Origin: Candidatus Brocadiaceae bacterium
GTDB lineage: Bacteria > Planctomycetota > Brocadiia > SM23-32
Assembly (NCBI GenBank): GCA_003551785.1
Contig: PUNP01000032.1
Coordinates: forward strand, 1 to 13,132
DNA: 13,132 bases
Reading direction: 5' to 3'
The notes under the pieces were generated by a model. The model was not told where the DNA came from, did not search any database, and saw only the letters and a list, made by a program, of their open reading frames with translations. The position numbers were made by a program, and so were the translations under genes. This document shows, one piece after another, positions 1 to 7,507 of this stretch. Numbering within the stretch: position 1 is the first letter of the stretch; every line of letters begins with the position of its first letter.

Positions 1-2
1 AC

Positions 3-1100
3 CCGCCGGCCGAAGATGTCAATAAATACGTTTTTTCCAATAGTAGCTGTGTTGATGTTCCCAAAGAGTTTGCGAACGTGAAAACTTCGCAGGAAAAGCT
101 AACTATTAAGAGAAAAGACGGCATGATTACTATGCGCGATGCTCTTAAAGAAGCCATGCTCGAAGAAATGCTGCGTGATAGCAGAGTGATCATTTACGGC
201 GAAGATGTTGCTGATTACGGTGGTGCATTCAAGGTTACTAAAGGACTGCTTGAGACTTTCGGGCGCGATCGTGTTTTTAACAGCAGCATCAGTGAAGCCG
301 CTATTGTCGGCACCGCTGTAGGGGCGGCTATGAGCGGTTTGAGACCTGTCGTCGAGTTGATGTACAGTGATTTTGAGTTCATGGCCGGCGACCAGCTCTA
401 TAACCAGGCCGCCAAATGGCATTATATGAGTGGCGGTCGCAATAACGTGCCTATGGTGCTGAGGACTTCCACCGGGGCCGGTAAAGGCTACGGTGGACAG
501 CATTCACAGGCTTTGGAGTCACACTCTACCCATACACCGGGACTGAAAGTTGTCTATCCCGCAACCCCATATGATGCAAAAGGAATGCTTAAGACGGCTA
601 TCAGAGATAATGATCCGGTCGTTTTCATAGAATCGCAGCGCCTTTATAATCTCAAAGGCGAAGTTCCTGAAGACGATTATCTTGTGCCCTTCGGTGAGGC
701 CGCTATACGACGTAAAGGTGCCGATGTAACTGTCGTCGCCTGGGGATTCGTGGCCGATCTGTTGTCCGATGTTGCTGACATACTGGCTGATGAGCATGGA
801 ACAGACGCGGAATTAATCGATCTGCGTTCCCTCATTCCTCTGGACATCGATACGGTTGTCGATTCTGTAAAAAAGACAGGACGGTGCGTGATCGCCAGCC
901 AGGCTTGTCGCACGGGCAGTTATACCGCTGAGGTGGCATCCCAGATTGAACAGATTGCGTTTGATTACCTCGATGCTCCCATAGAAAGGGTAGGGTCCGA
1001 GGACGCAATATCTCCACAGTCTGAAATCCTTGAGAACGCATTTCTCCCTGATGTTGATAACATTGTTCAAGCCGCATTGAAAGCCTGCTATGCGGAATGA
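3..1100 (+). CDS. Thiamine-diphosphate 2-oxoacid dehydrogenase E1, C-terminal (beta) part of a probable alpha/beta fusion; 5' end outside the window
   Basis: E1 of a 2-oxoacid dehydrogenase complex (pyruvate or branched-chain type) decarboxylates the 2-oxoacid on thiamine diphosphate and hands the acyl group to the lipoyl E2. The beta-type domain is clear. Numbering from the GTG at 78, it shows GEDV near residue 41, the conserved glutamate in ISEAA (E73), a DFEFMAGDQLYNQAAK stretch near 98-113, GGQHSQ near 139-144 and a C-terminal transketolase-like domain ending at a TGA. The frame stays open from base 3 to the window edge. The roughly 25 extra codons read PPAEDVNKYVF, like the end of an E1 alpha subunit, followed by a short linker. 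The GTG at 78 has no convincing Shine-Dalgarno sequence. I therefore read this as the 3' part of a fused alpha/beta gene. A separate beta subunit starting at 78 or at the ATG at 123 is the alternative. Substrate specificity cannot be told from sequence. Confidence 0.85.
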   Translation, partial: PPAEDVNKYVFSNSSCVDVPKEFANVKTSQEKLTIKRKDGMITMRDALKEAMLEEMLRDSRVIIYGEDVADYGGAFKVTKGLLETFGRDRVFNSSISEAAIVGTAVGAAMSGLRPVVELMYSDFEFMAGDQLYNQAAKWHYMSGGRNNVPMVLRTSTGAGKGYGGQHSQALESHSTHTPGLKVVYPATPYDAKGMLKTAIRDNDPVVFIESQRLYNLKGEVPEDDYLVPFGEAAIRRKGADVTVVAWGFVADLLSDVADILADEHGTDAELIDLRSLIPLDIDTVVDSVKKTGRCVIASQACRTGSYTAEVASQIEQIAFDYLDAPIERVGSEDAISPQSEILENAFLPDVDNIVQAALKACYAE

Positions 1101-1139
1101 GCTTCTCCATCCCCAATATTTACGGGCGTATAACAAAAA

Positions 1140-2321
1140 ATGAATATAATTACATCTAAAAGAGTTCAATCAATTGGCAGTTATGCATTTGCCGAAGTTG
1201 ACCGTCAGGTTGATAAATTAAGAGAAAAAGGGATAGAACCCGTTGATTTTGGTGTGGGGGATCCAACTGTACCACCGCCGGCCGTAGTGCGTGAAGCGGT
1301 CAAACATGGAGTCGAAAAGCATAAAACTGCCGGTTATCCGAGTTATATCGGAATGCCGGAGTATCGTTCGAAAATTGCTGAATGGAATCAAAAGCGATTT
1401 AACGTGAAACTGGATCCTGAAACCGAAATTACCTCGACAATCGGATCAAAAGAGGGCGTCTTTAATTTTGCCGAAGCTTTTGTCGATCCCGGTGATGTCG
1501 TTATTATTCCGACTCCGGGCTATCCCCCGTATACAAGAGGCACTCTTTTCGCAGAGGGGACACCTTATTATGTCCCTATCCTGGAAGGTAACGGGTATAT
1601 GATAAATGTTGATGATATTCCGTATGAAATAGCCCGTAAAGCTAAATTAATGTGGATAAATTATCCCAACAGTCCTACCGGCGCGGTTGCTTCTAAAGAT
1701 GCCTTGCGGAAAATCGTTGATTTCGATCGGGAAAACGATATTATTGTGGCAAGCGATGAAGCCTACAGCGAAATATACTATGGAGATACACCACCTGTTT
1801 CCCTGTTAGAAGTGGAGAGAAAGGGTGTAGTTGTTTTCCAAAGCCTGTCAAAAAGGAGTGCTATGACAGGCTATAGGATAGGCTGGGTCGCCGGTGATCA
1901 TCGTATCGTTGAAGCATTTAAGAAAGTAAAAACAAATATCGACAGCGGAACACCTAATTTTGTACAGGAAGCGGCGATAGCTGCATTAAACGATGAGGAT
2001 CATGTTGAAAAAAGCCGGTTCGAGTACAAGCAAAAAAGGGATTTGCTGGTCAGTGCATTATCGGCCTGTGGGTTGCCGGATTGCAGTCCTGAAGCCACCA
2101 TTTATATTTGGCAGAGGGTTCCGGAAGGATATACCAGCGTTGATTTTGCTACGAAATTGCTTGATCCCGGTATTGCTGCCGTGACTACCCCCGGCACCTG
2201 GATCAGCGATGAGACCGCATCCGGATTAAATCCCGGTGAAGGATACGTGCGTTTCGCCTTAGTGCCAAGTTTGGAAAATACCCGTAATGTCGCCGATAAA
2301 ATTGCTAATGCCGAGTGGTGA
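1140..2321 (+). CDS. Class I PLP aminotransferase, resembling LL-diaminopimelate aminotransferase (DapL-like)
   Basis: Fold-type I aminotransferase of 393 residues, the normal family length. Visible landmarks are the N-terminal GVGDPTVPPP segment (38-47), IGSKEG near 101-106, NYPNSPTG (174-181), the cofactor aspartate D206 in ASDEAYS, the Schiff-base lysine K238 in SLSKRSAMTGYRIGW, and the substrate-carboxylate arginine R371 in YVRFALV. GSKEG and KVKTNIDSG are patterns I associate with DapL, which converts tetrahydrodipicolinate to LL-2,6-diaminopimelate for lysine and peptidoglycan synthesis. Aspartate or aromatic aminotransferase activity cannot be excluded. The ATG at 1140 follows the E1 stop by 39 bases and has no clear Shine-Dalgarno sequence. 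It is kept because the protein start aligns with the family. trpS begins 4 bases after its TGA, so the two are probably co-transcribed. Confidence 0.85.
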   Translation: MNIITSKRVQSIGSYAFAEVDRQVDKLREKGIEPVDFGVGDPTVPPPAVVREAVKHGVEKHKTAGYPSYIGMPEYRSKIAEWNQKRFNVKLDPETEITSTIGSKEGVFNFAEAFVDPGDVVIIPTPGYPPYTRGTLFAEGTPYYVPILEGNGYMINVDDIPYEIARKAKLMWINYPNSPTGAVASKDALRKIVDFDRENDIIVASDEAYSEIYYGDTPPVSLLEVERKGVVVFQSLSKRSAMTGYRIGWVAGDHRIVEAFKKVKTNIDSGTPNFVQEAAIAALNDEDHVEKSRFEYKQKRDLLVSALSACGLPDCSPEATIYIWQRVPEGYTSVDFATKLLDPGIAAVTTPGTWISDETASGLNPGEGYVRFALVPSLENTRNVADKIANAEW

Positions 2322-2325
2322 GGAT

Positions 2326-3303
2326 ATGAAGAAAAGAGTATTTAGCGGAATACAGCCCAGTGGAATCGTTCATATCGGCAACTATCTCGGTGCTATACGG
2401 AACTGGGTCGAAATGCTCGAGAGCTATGATTGCATTTTCTGTGTAGTCGATCTGCATGCGATGACAGTGGATTATAATCCTGACGAAATGCAGGATGCCA
2501 TAAAGCAGACCTTAATGGTAAATATGGCCGCCGGTTTAGACCCTGAAAAATGTACACTGTTTGTCCAGAGTCACGTTCCACAGCATACTGAATTGACCTG
2601 GATTCTCAATACATGTGCACCCTACGGTGAACTGTCGCGTATGACGCAATTCAAAGATAAGAGCCGGCAGCATAAAGAAAACATAAATTGCGGATTATTC
2701 ACTTATCCTATCCTCATGGCTGCTGATATACTCTTGTACAAATCCGAGGTGATTCCTGTAGGGGAAGATCAGACCCAGCATTTAGAATTTTCTCGTGAGA
2801 TTTGCCGGGCTTTTAATTCGCGATTTGGAGATACATTTCCCGAACCACAGCCCAAATACGGTCGTGTTACCAGGCTTATGGGAGTTGACGGGAAGGCTAA
2901 AATGAGCAAGAGCATGGATAATTATATCCCCCTGCTTGCAAAACCGGAAGAGCTCTGGTCGCTGTTGCGAACTGCCGCAACCGACCCCGCCCGTGTTAAA
3001 CTTACCGACCCGGGCACTCCGGAAGTGTGTAATATACATACGATGCATCTTGGTTTTTCTGATGAAGACGATCTCGAATGGTGTGAATCCGGGTGTAGAA
3101 GTGCCGGTATTGGTTGTGTCGAGTGCAAGAAAAAACTTGCAGAAAATATGAGTGAGTCTTTAGCGCCTATGCGGGTAAAATATAATGAATATAAGCAGTC
3201 TCCCGACCTTGTGGATGAAGTGATGTTTGAAGGAGCGAAAAAGTGTCGGGATATGGCCGAAATGACGATGGAAGAGGTGCGTTGTAAAACAGGTTTGCGT
3301 TAG
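2326..3303 (+). CDS. trpS: Tryptophanyl-tRNA synthetase
   Basis: Class I aminoacyl-tRNA synthetase that charges tRNA-Trp in the cytoplasm. The HIGH-type motif is HIGNY (residues 16-20), the tryptophan/ATP pocket is seen in YPILMAADILLY (127-138) and VGEDQTQHLE (145-154), and the KMSKS loop is intact at 192-196. The length of 325 residues is normal. The frame is also open from an ATG at 2287, inside the aminotransferase gene. The ATG at 2326 is preferred because it gives the usual MKKRVFSGIQPSG start, follows a GGTGAGG stretch closely and leaves only 4 bases after the upstream stop. The C-terminal helix bundle contains a cysteine-rich stretch (253-267) common in this family. The gene ends with TAG, which shows that amber is a genuine terminator in this genome. 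Confidence 0.96.
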   Translation: MKKRVFSGIQPSGIVHIGNYLGAIRNWVEMLESYDCIFCVVDLHAMTVDYNPDEMQDAIKQTLMVNMAAGLDPEKCTLFVQSHVPQHTELTWILNTCAPYGELSRMTQFKDKSRQHKENINCGLFTYPILMAADILLYKSEVIPVGEDQTQHLEFSREICRAFNSRFGDTFPEPQPKYGRVTRLMGVDGKAKMSKSMDNYIPLLAKPEELWSLLRTAATDPARVKLTDPGTPEVCNIHTMHLGFSDEDDLEWCESGCRSAGIGCVECKKKLAENMSESLAPMRVKYNEYKQSPDLVDEVMFEGAKKCRDMAEMTMEEVRCKTGLR

Positions 3304-3382
3304 CCTGCATATTTAATTAACCGACGACTATATTAAATGTTTGAAGTTTCGACTGTAAATTTTATTTTGGAGGTTATGTGTT

Positions 3383-4462
3383 ATGAGTATTGAATTCAAG
3401 GAAGACACACGCTATTCGTTATTGGTTCCGACAAGCATGGGAGTACGTTTGACGCCGGTCAATGATCAGCCTGTTCACAGCAGCGACAATATGGTACTGC
3501 ATGCAACCAGTGCTGAATCTAATGTGGCGAGTATTTCAGCTTTTTTGGGTTTGCCGGTTAAGGTATTAACGGCATTTGTTAAAGGTTCGCCTATTGCGCG
3601 GTATATCAAAAACGACCTGGGGCGTCGGCATATGGATTATGAAGGTAAGGTTGTTGAGCAGGGCGGCCCCTGGGGCTACAGGCATCAGTTTAACCTTGCC
3701 GACAGCGGTGCCGGTTCCCGTGGCCCACGTGTGTGGAATGACCGTGCCGGAGAAGTAGGGCGAACATTGGATGTAAAAGATTTTGATTTAGAGCGTATCT
3801 TCGGCCAGGAGGGCGTTAAGTTAATCCATCTGTCCGGTTTGATTGCCGCTCTGTCCGCACAAAGTAGCAAATTCTGCCTTGAATTAGCACGTACGGCTAA
3901 GAAATATGGCACACGGATTTCTTTTGATTTAAACTATCGTGCCTCATTTTGGGAAAATCGTGAGGAAGAACTGCACGATATCTTTACAGAAATAGCCGGC
4001 GTATCCGACATCTTAGTCGGTAATGAGGAGGACTTCCAACTGTGCCTCGATATTGAAGGGCCGGAACCGGGCGGTGAAGATATTGATGCTAAAATCGACA
4101 GCTTCAAAGAAATGATCAAACGCGTCGGTGAAGCATACCCCAACGCATCGGTATTTGCTAATACTTTGAGGGAAGTTGTTAATGCAAAATGCCACCAATG
4201 GGGAGCTATTATGCTTGAAAATGATAACTGGCACGTAGTGAAACCGCGAGAAATCGGTGTTTTAGACCGTATAGGTGGTGGAGACGGCTTTGTTGGCGGT
4301 ATGCTTTACGCTATATTAAAAGGCTGGGAACCTGAAAAATGGATTCAGTTCGGCTGGGCGACGGGTGCATTAGCCGTTACTTTCGCCACTGATTATGCTC
4401 AGCCTGCTGATGAAGAACAGGTGTGGAGTGTCTGGGAAGGAAATGCCCGCGTGAAGCGGTGA
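3383..4462 (+). CDS. PfkB-family carbohydrate kinase, 2-keto-3-deoxygluconate kinase-like
   Basis: Ribokinase/PfkB-fold sugar kinase of 359 residues. The C-terminal signature DRIGGGDGF (295-303) corresponds to the DTxGAGD anion hole, with D301 as the catalytic base. The preceding FDLNYR (181-186) and VGNEEDF (212-218) are typical of the KDG kinase branch, and the C-terminus TDYAQPADEEQVWSVWEGN is a pattern I recall from 2-dehydro-3-deoxygluconokinases. The expected reaction is ATP-dependent phosphorylation of 2-keto-3-deoxygluconate or a related sugar acid. Substrate is not proven, and no KDPG aldolase gene is in view. The start is well supported by GGAGGT at 3369-3374, 8 bases before the ATG. 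It is separated from trpS by 79 bases and followed directly by a strong terminator, so it closes the first block. Confidence 0.88.
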   Translation: MSIEFKEDTRYSLLVPTSMGVRLTPVNDQPVHSSDNMVLHATSAESNVASISAFLGLPVKVLTAFVKGSPIARYIKNDLGRRHMDYEGKVVEQGGPWGYRHQFNLADSGAGSRGPRVWNDRAGEVGRTLDVKDFDLERIFGQEGVKLIHLSGLIAALSAQSSKFCLELARTAKKYGTRISFDLNYRASFWENREEELHDIFTEIAGVSDILVGNEEDFQLCLDIEGPEPGGEDIDAKIDSFKEMIKRVGEAYPNASVFANTLREVVNAKCHQWGAIMLENDNWHVVKPREIGVLDRIGGGDGFVGGMLYAILKGWEPEKWIQFGWATGALAVTFATDYAQPADEEQVWSVWEGNARVKR

Positions 4463-4492
4463 CTAACGCCCAAATCTTATTAATTCTACAAG

Positions 4493-4531
4493 CGCTCTCA
4501 TCTTTTCATGAAGATGGGGGCGTTTTTTTTT
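4493..4531 (+). terminator. Intrinsic terminator after the sugar kinase gene
   Basis: A 12-bp stem pairs CGCTCTCATCTT (4493-4504) with AAGATGGGGGCG (4511-4522), with two G-T pairs and a 6-nt loop, followed at once by nine T residues (4523-4531). It lies 30 bases after the kinase stop codon and should end the metabolic transcript. Confidence 0.93.
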
Positions 4532-4621
4532 GTTCAAAACTTATGTTCAGAATTATTATGTATAGTTATCTCATATTAGTCATGAAAGGGTTGGCTGTTA
4601 TTGATATATTTTTATAGCATC

Positions 4622-4720
4622 TGCTATCAGTAAATATGCTTGACATTGTTGTTGAAAGGTGCTATTATTATAACTCCTTACAGAATCACGTCTCATGACG
4701 TTTTGTCCCCACTGATAGCA
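4622..4720. repeat. 10-bp inverted repeat bracketing the strong promoter
   Basis: TGCTATCAGT at 4622-4631 and its exact reverse complement ACTGATAGCA at 4711-4720. One arm lies just upstream of the -35 box and the other about 36 bases into the predicted transcript. Arms placed like this could be a pair of protein-binding half-sites. They could not form an RNA hairpin from this promoter, because the upstream arm is not transcribed. Confidence 0.5.
4640..4668 (+). promoter_or_regulatory. Near-consensus sigma-70 promoter
   Basis: A perfect -35 box TTGACA (4640-4645), a 17-bp spacer and TATTAT (4663-4668), which differs from the -10 consensus at one base. An overlapping TTATAA (4668-4673) could serve as an alternative. 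Transcription should start near 4675. This is the best promoter in the window and no ORF begins within 280 bases of it, so it drives either a small RNA or the long leader of the ABC operon. A perfect 10-bp inverted repeat brackets it (4622-4631 and 4711-4720). Confidence 0.8.
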
Positions 4721-4798
4721 ATCGGACGGGAACGTCCTTTTTCCGGAAACGGGGAGATTACCTGCGTTCGAGTATCATAGAAAACAGTGCAGTTTTTT
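4675..4798 (+). ncRNA. Candidate small RNA or structured leader, family unrecognised
   Basis: The stretch after the strong promoter has no plausible ORF, because the ATG at 4695 meets a stop after six codons. It can fold into several elements. There is a tight hairpin ACGTC-TCAT-GACGT (4688-4701). A stem TCCCC (4706-4710) with GGGGA (4751-4755) encloses a hairpin GGACG-GGAA-CGTCC (4724-4737). A weaker stem (4762-4768 with 4786-4792, two G-T pairs) is followed by six T residues and could terminate. I looked for SRP RNA, 6S RNA, tmRNA and common riboswitch motifs and recognised none. It is either a free RNA of about 120 nt or the 5' part of a 286-nt leader of the ABC operon with an attenuator. 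Confidence 0.45.
4762..4798 (+). terminator. Possible weak terminator or attenuator
   Basis: CTGCGTT (4762-4768) can pair with AGTGCAG (4786-4792), two of the seven pairs being G-T, over a long 17-nt loop, followed by TTTTTT (4793-4798). The stem is weak for an efficient terminator. It might be partial or conditional and allow read-through into the ABC operon. Confidence 0.35.
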
Positions 4799-4824
4799 CT
4801 ACTTCTAACCGTTTAAGTAATAAC

Positions 4825-4897
4825 AAGTGAACTCCATGACTTTACCACCGGAATAGTGCATGGTGTTAATGACTTAAATGCACTAATTGGTTCACTT
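4825..4897. repeat. Nested inverted repeats upstream of the ABC operon
   Basis: The outer arms AAGTGAAC (4825-4832) and GTTCACTT (4890-4897) are exact reverse complements. Inside them TAGTGCAT (4854-4861) and ATGCACTA (4878-4885) form a second exact pair with a 16-nt loop. No T-tract follows, so this is not an intrinsic terminator. It could be an operator, an RNA switch element in the leader, or a short palindromic repeat. The 63 bases from here to the ABC start codon are AT-rich and hold no clear promoter. Confidence 0.45.
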
Positions 4898-4960
4898 AAT
4901 ATTTATCTGTTATTTTGTTAAATATGTTTTATTGGGTTGTAAAGTAAATTATCTTAATAT

Positions 4961-5947
4961 ATGACAGAGAGCAAAACATTTAGTGATGATAAAGCTATCG
5001 AAACCGTAGGTTTGAGGAAAGTATACCACCCATTAGTGAAGCTTGCGCGAACGGTGGCAGTGGATGGGCTTTCTTTAAATGTCCCTAAAGGGCAAATTTA
5101 CGGGTTTTTAGGTCCGAATGGTGCTGGGAAAACAACCACGGTCAAGATGCTTTTGAGTCTTATAGAGCCGACAAGTGGTGAAGCATATATTTTTGGCCAA
5201 CGGACAGGTGCCCCTTCACTTCGTAACTCTATAGGTTATATGGCGGAACATCCTAGTTATTACGAATACCTTTCCGCTAAAGAATTTTTAAATTATAACG
5301 CTAGATTATTTAAAATTAAAAGACGTCCAAGAAAAAGGAAAGTTAAGGAATTACTGGAATTTGTTGGGCTGGAAAAAAAGGCTTCTAAAAAATTGAAAGG
5401 TTTTTCTCGGGGTATGCTTCAGCGTGTAGGCCTCGCTCAAGCACTTATAAATGATCCCGATTTGCTAATTCTTGATGAACCTATGAGCGGCCTTGATCCT
5501 ATTGGACGGAATGAGTTCAAGAATTTAATAAGCAATATATGTCGTAATGAAGGGAAAACTGTCTTAATCTGCTCACATGTCCTTATGGAAATTGAGCAAA
5601 TTTGTGATGCTATTGGGATTATTTCTCATGGGAAGCTTTTAGTCGAAGATAAGATTGATAGCCTCCTTTACCTGAAACGAGTGAAAGCCGAAATAGAGAT
5701 GCATACCGATTCGGATATGCTCTTAAGATTATTGGAAAAGCAAGGTATAAGTATTATAAAGAAACGAGAGAAAAGCGTCATAGTTGAGGCCGAGGGAGAA
5801 AAGCAGGCATCTATGGCTAAAGAACTCGTCCACCAGATTAATGCAGATTGGCATCAAATTGCGGTGAATAACGAGACTTTAGAAGACTTTTTTATCCGGG
5901 TCGTTACCGAAGCCCGAAGTGAAGTGGAGGTTGAGCACGATGCATAA
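4961..5947 (+). CDS. ABC transporter ATP-binding protein (ABC-2 / CcmA-like)
   Basis: Cytoplasmic ATPase of 328 residues that powers the permease encoded next to it. Walker A is GPNGAGKT (51-58), the Q-loop region is AEHPSYYEYL (95-104), the signature is FSRGMLQR (148-155), Walker B is LLILDEP (168-174), the D-loop is SGLD (176-179) and the switch histidine H206 is in CSHV. A C-terminal extension of about 90 residues matches the regulatory tail usual in this subgroup. Catalytic residues are all present. The ATG at 4961 has no Shine-Dalgarno sequence, and a long AT-rich leader precedes it. The TAA overlaps the permease start by 8 bases. The transported substrate is unknown. The arrangement ATPase, permease, helical-repeat protein recalls PilH/PilI/PilG of Myxococcus, which is an inference from layout. 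Confidence 0.92.
   Translation: MTESKTFSDDKAIETVGLRKVYHPLVKLARTVAVDGLSLNVPKGQIYGFLGPNGAGKTTTVKMLLSLIEPTSGEAYIFGQRTGAPSLRNSIGYMAEHPSYYEYLSAKEFLNYNARLFKIKRRPRKRKVKELLEFVGLEKKASKKLKGFSRGMLQRVGLAQALINDPDLLILDEPMSGLDPIGRNEFKNLISNICRNEGKTVLICSHVLMEIEQICDAIGIISHGKLLVEDKIDSLLYLKRVKAEIEMHTDSDMLLRLLEKQGISIIKKREKSVIVEAEGEKQASMAKELVHQINADWHQIAVNNETLEDFFIRVVTEARSEVEVEHDA
5926..5930 (+). promoter_or_regulatory. Ribosome binding site fixing the permease start
   Basis: GGAGG, 9 bases before the ATG at 5940. It favours that codon over the in-frame GTG at 5919, which would lie upstream of this site. Confidence 0.75.
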
Positions 5948-6704
5948 TATTTTTGTTATTGCTTTAGGTACGATAGTAAGGCAAATCCGTAATAAAGTTT
6001 TATACCTGCTCGTTGGGCTTATAAGCGTGTTTGTTGCTGTAGGTGCTATGTACCGAGTGTTGTCTTTAGGGGCTGAAATACGCTTAATGCGTAATATGGG
6101 ATTGGCCGGTATAAATATTATTGGTATGGTCGTAGCTGTTTTTATTGGTGCAAACGAAATAGGTAAAGAACTGCGGGAGGGAACAGTCGATGGTTTGCTG
6201 GCCAAGCCGTTAGGACGGACGGAATTCCTCATCGGAAAGTATTTTGGAACCCTTCTCGTCGCCTTTATCAATATGTTTATTATGGCTGCGTGCTTTATGC
6301 TTATCATGTATTATTATGAATCCGTGATAAGTTTTGATATCCTGCGCGGATTGCTGATGAATATTTTTGAAGTCGCGATTCTCTTGAGTGTTGCCGTCTT
6401 CTTTACTACTTTTCTGCCGGAGTCCGTCAGTGCAGTATTTACTTTTCTGGTTTTTGTTATTGGACACGGTGCGCATATGCTGCCAATTATCGCCGATAAA
6501 GTCGATGACCTGGCAATAATTGTCATAGGGAATATCGCCTATTATATATTTCCTAACCTGCATCACTTTAACCTAAGACTTGCCGTAGGCCATTCTCTGG
6601 AAATCCCCTTGATTTATGTAATTACCGCAATCTTATACGGAATATGTTACTCACTGATTATGATGTATTTCGCCATCGCTGTTTTTAGATTGAGGGAACT
6701 GTAA
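5940..6704 (+). CDS. ABC-2 type transporter permease
   Basis: Integral membrane protein of 254 residues with about six hydrophobic segments, matching the NosY/ABC-2 permease type. A first segment follows a short basic N-terminus (TIVRQIRNK). The conserved cytoplasmic stretch ANEIGKELREGTVDGLLAKPLGRTEFLIGKY lies between the second and third segments and is the usual coupling region of this class. The ATG at 5940 is chosen for its GGAGG. It overlaps the ATPase stop (ATGCATAA), and the TAA of this gene overlaps the next start (TAATG), so all three are likely translationally coupled. The protein probably forms a homodimer with the ATPase. Export or mechanical extraction of a membrane substrate is possible, but nothing in the sequence names it. 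Confidence 0.9.
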   Translation: MHNIFVIALGTIVRQIRNKVLYLLVGLISVFVAVGAMYRVLSLGAEIRLMRNMGLAGINIIGMVVAVFIGANEIGKELREGTVDGLLAKPLGRTEFLIGKYFGTLLVAFINMFIMAACFMLIMYYYESVISFDILRGLLMNIFEVAILLSVAVFFTTFLPESVSAVFTFLVFVIGHGAHMLPIIADKVDDLAIIVIGNIAYYIFPNLHHFNLRLAVGHSLEIPLIYVITAILYGICYSLIMMYFAIAVFRLREL

Positions 6705-7477
6705 TGTCTTCCAGGAATTTCACTAAAATCGCTTTATCGTTATTGGCGTTGCTTGTGTTAGGAATTGGCACAGGTGTAACAGATAGAAGACTTGTGAAAT
6801 TGCGAGAGGACTTTCCTTTGATACGTCCCGATATTTTGCACTTACCCCTTGCCGGTATTGAACCTCTGATAGCTGATATCATGTGGATGCGCTTGATACA
6901 GTTTATGGGCAGCGGCTATAGCATGACCGAACAGAATGTTATTGAACATGTTTATCGCCAGGTAGATACAATTACCAGACTTGATCCCGCTTATGAGTTG
7001 GTCTATAAATATGGGATCCTTTTCCTTGGTTTTCAAGCACCCGGGAATGCTGTGGAAATGACAGAAAGGGCCGTGCGCTTCATACCTGAAGATGAATTGG
7101 ATTGGCGCATACCTTTTTGGGGGGCGTTTACCGCTTATCAAAATTTAGATTGCGAGAAAAACCTTGAGATATGCCTGAAATTACTGAACTATGCTGTAAA
7201 TGCAGCCAATGCCCCCTCGCTTGTTAGGCGATTCAGACCATTGGTGTTGAGACAAAAGCAGCGATTCGCTGATGCACTTGAAATCTGGTTGGATATTTAT
7301 CAAAAAAGCTCGGAGGGTGATCGCAGTATTATTATCAACCAGGTCAAAAGCACTATTGCTGATATTTATGAGTGTGATGAAAAATTCCAGGGGAAAGCGA
7401 AAATAATCGTTCAAGAATGGATGGATATTTTGGAGGTTGACAAAGAGTATTTTATTAACTACAATAATGATGATTAG
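6704..7477 (+). CDS. Membrane-anchored helical-repeat (TPR-like) protein of the ABC module
   Basis: Protein of 257 residues with an N-terminal signal-anchor (about 8-25) and a predominantly helical remainder. Segments ADIMWMRLIQFMG (57-69), TRLDPAYELVYKYGILFL (91-108), DWRIPFWGAF (133-142) and ANAPSLVRRF (168-177) match, from memory, a family of degenerate TPR proteins found beside ABC ATPase/permease pairs in Deltaproteobacteria and related groups. The role is not known to me. A scaffold linking the transporter to an envelope machine is a reasonable inference. GAGGG at 6692-6696 lies 7 bases before the ATG, which overlaps the permease stop by one base. The gene ends in TAG. The repeats are too degenerate for a confident TPR count. 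Confidence 0.72.
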   Translation: MSSRNFTKIALSLLALLVLGIGTGVTDRRLVKLREDFPLIRPDILHLPLAGIEPLIADIMWMRLIQFMGSGYSMTEQNVIEHVYRQVDTITRLDPAYELVYKYGILFLGFQAPGNAVEMTERAVRFIPEDELDWRIPFWGAFTAYQNLDCEKNLEICLKLLNYAVNAANAPSLVRRFRPLVLRQKQRFADALEIWLDIYQKSSEGDRSIIINQVKSTIADIYECDEKFQGKAKIIVQEWMDILEVDKEYFINYNNDD

Positions 7478-7507
7478 AATTAGTATTTGCATTTTTTAAA
7501 GTGAATT

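Noticed and set aside
3079..3126. Cysteine cluster in the C-terminal part of TrpS as a novel metal site
   Set aside because: A cysteine-rich stretch of the AGIGCVECKK type is common in bacterial TrpS and is not unusual.
4423..4617. A 64-codon plus-strand frame running through the terminator after the sugar kinase
   Set aside because: It overlaps the kinase gene and reads straight through the terminator stem and T-tract, and it has no ribosome site.
4762..4780. GTTCGAGT resembling a tRNA T-loop
   Set aside because: The flanking bases do not form a T-stem, and no acceptor, D or anticodon arms can be placed around it.
4675..4798. Assignment of the structured region to SRP RNA or 6S RNA
   Set aside because: The SRP domain IV loop pattern is absent, and the two ends of the region are not complementary as 6S RNA requires.
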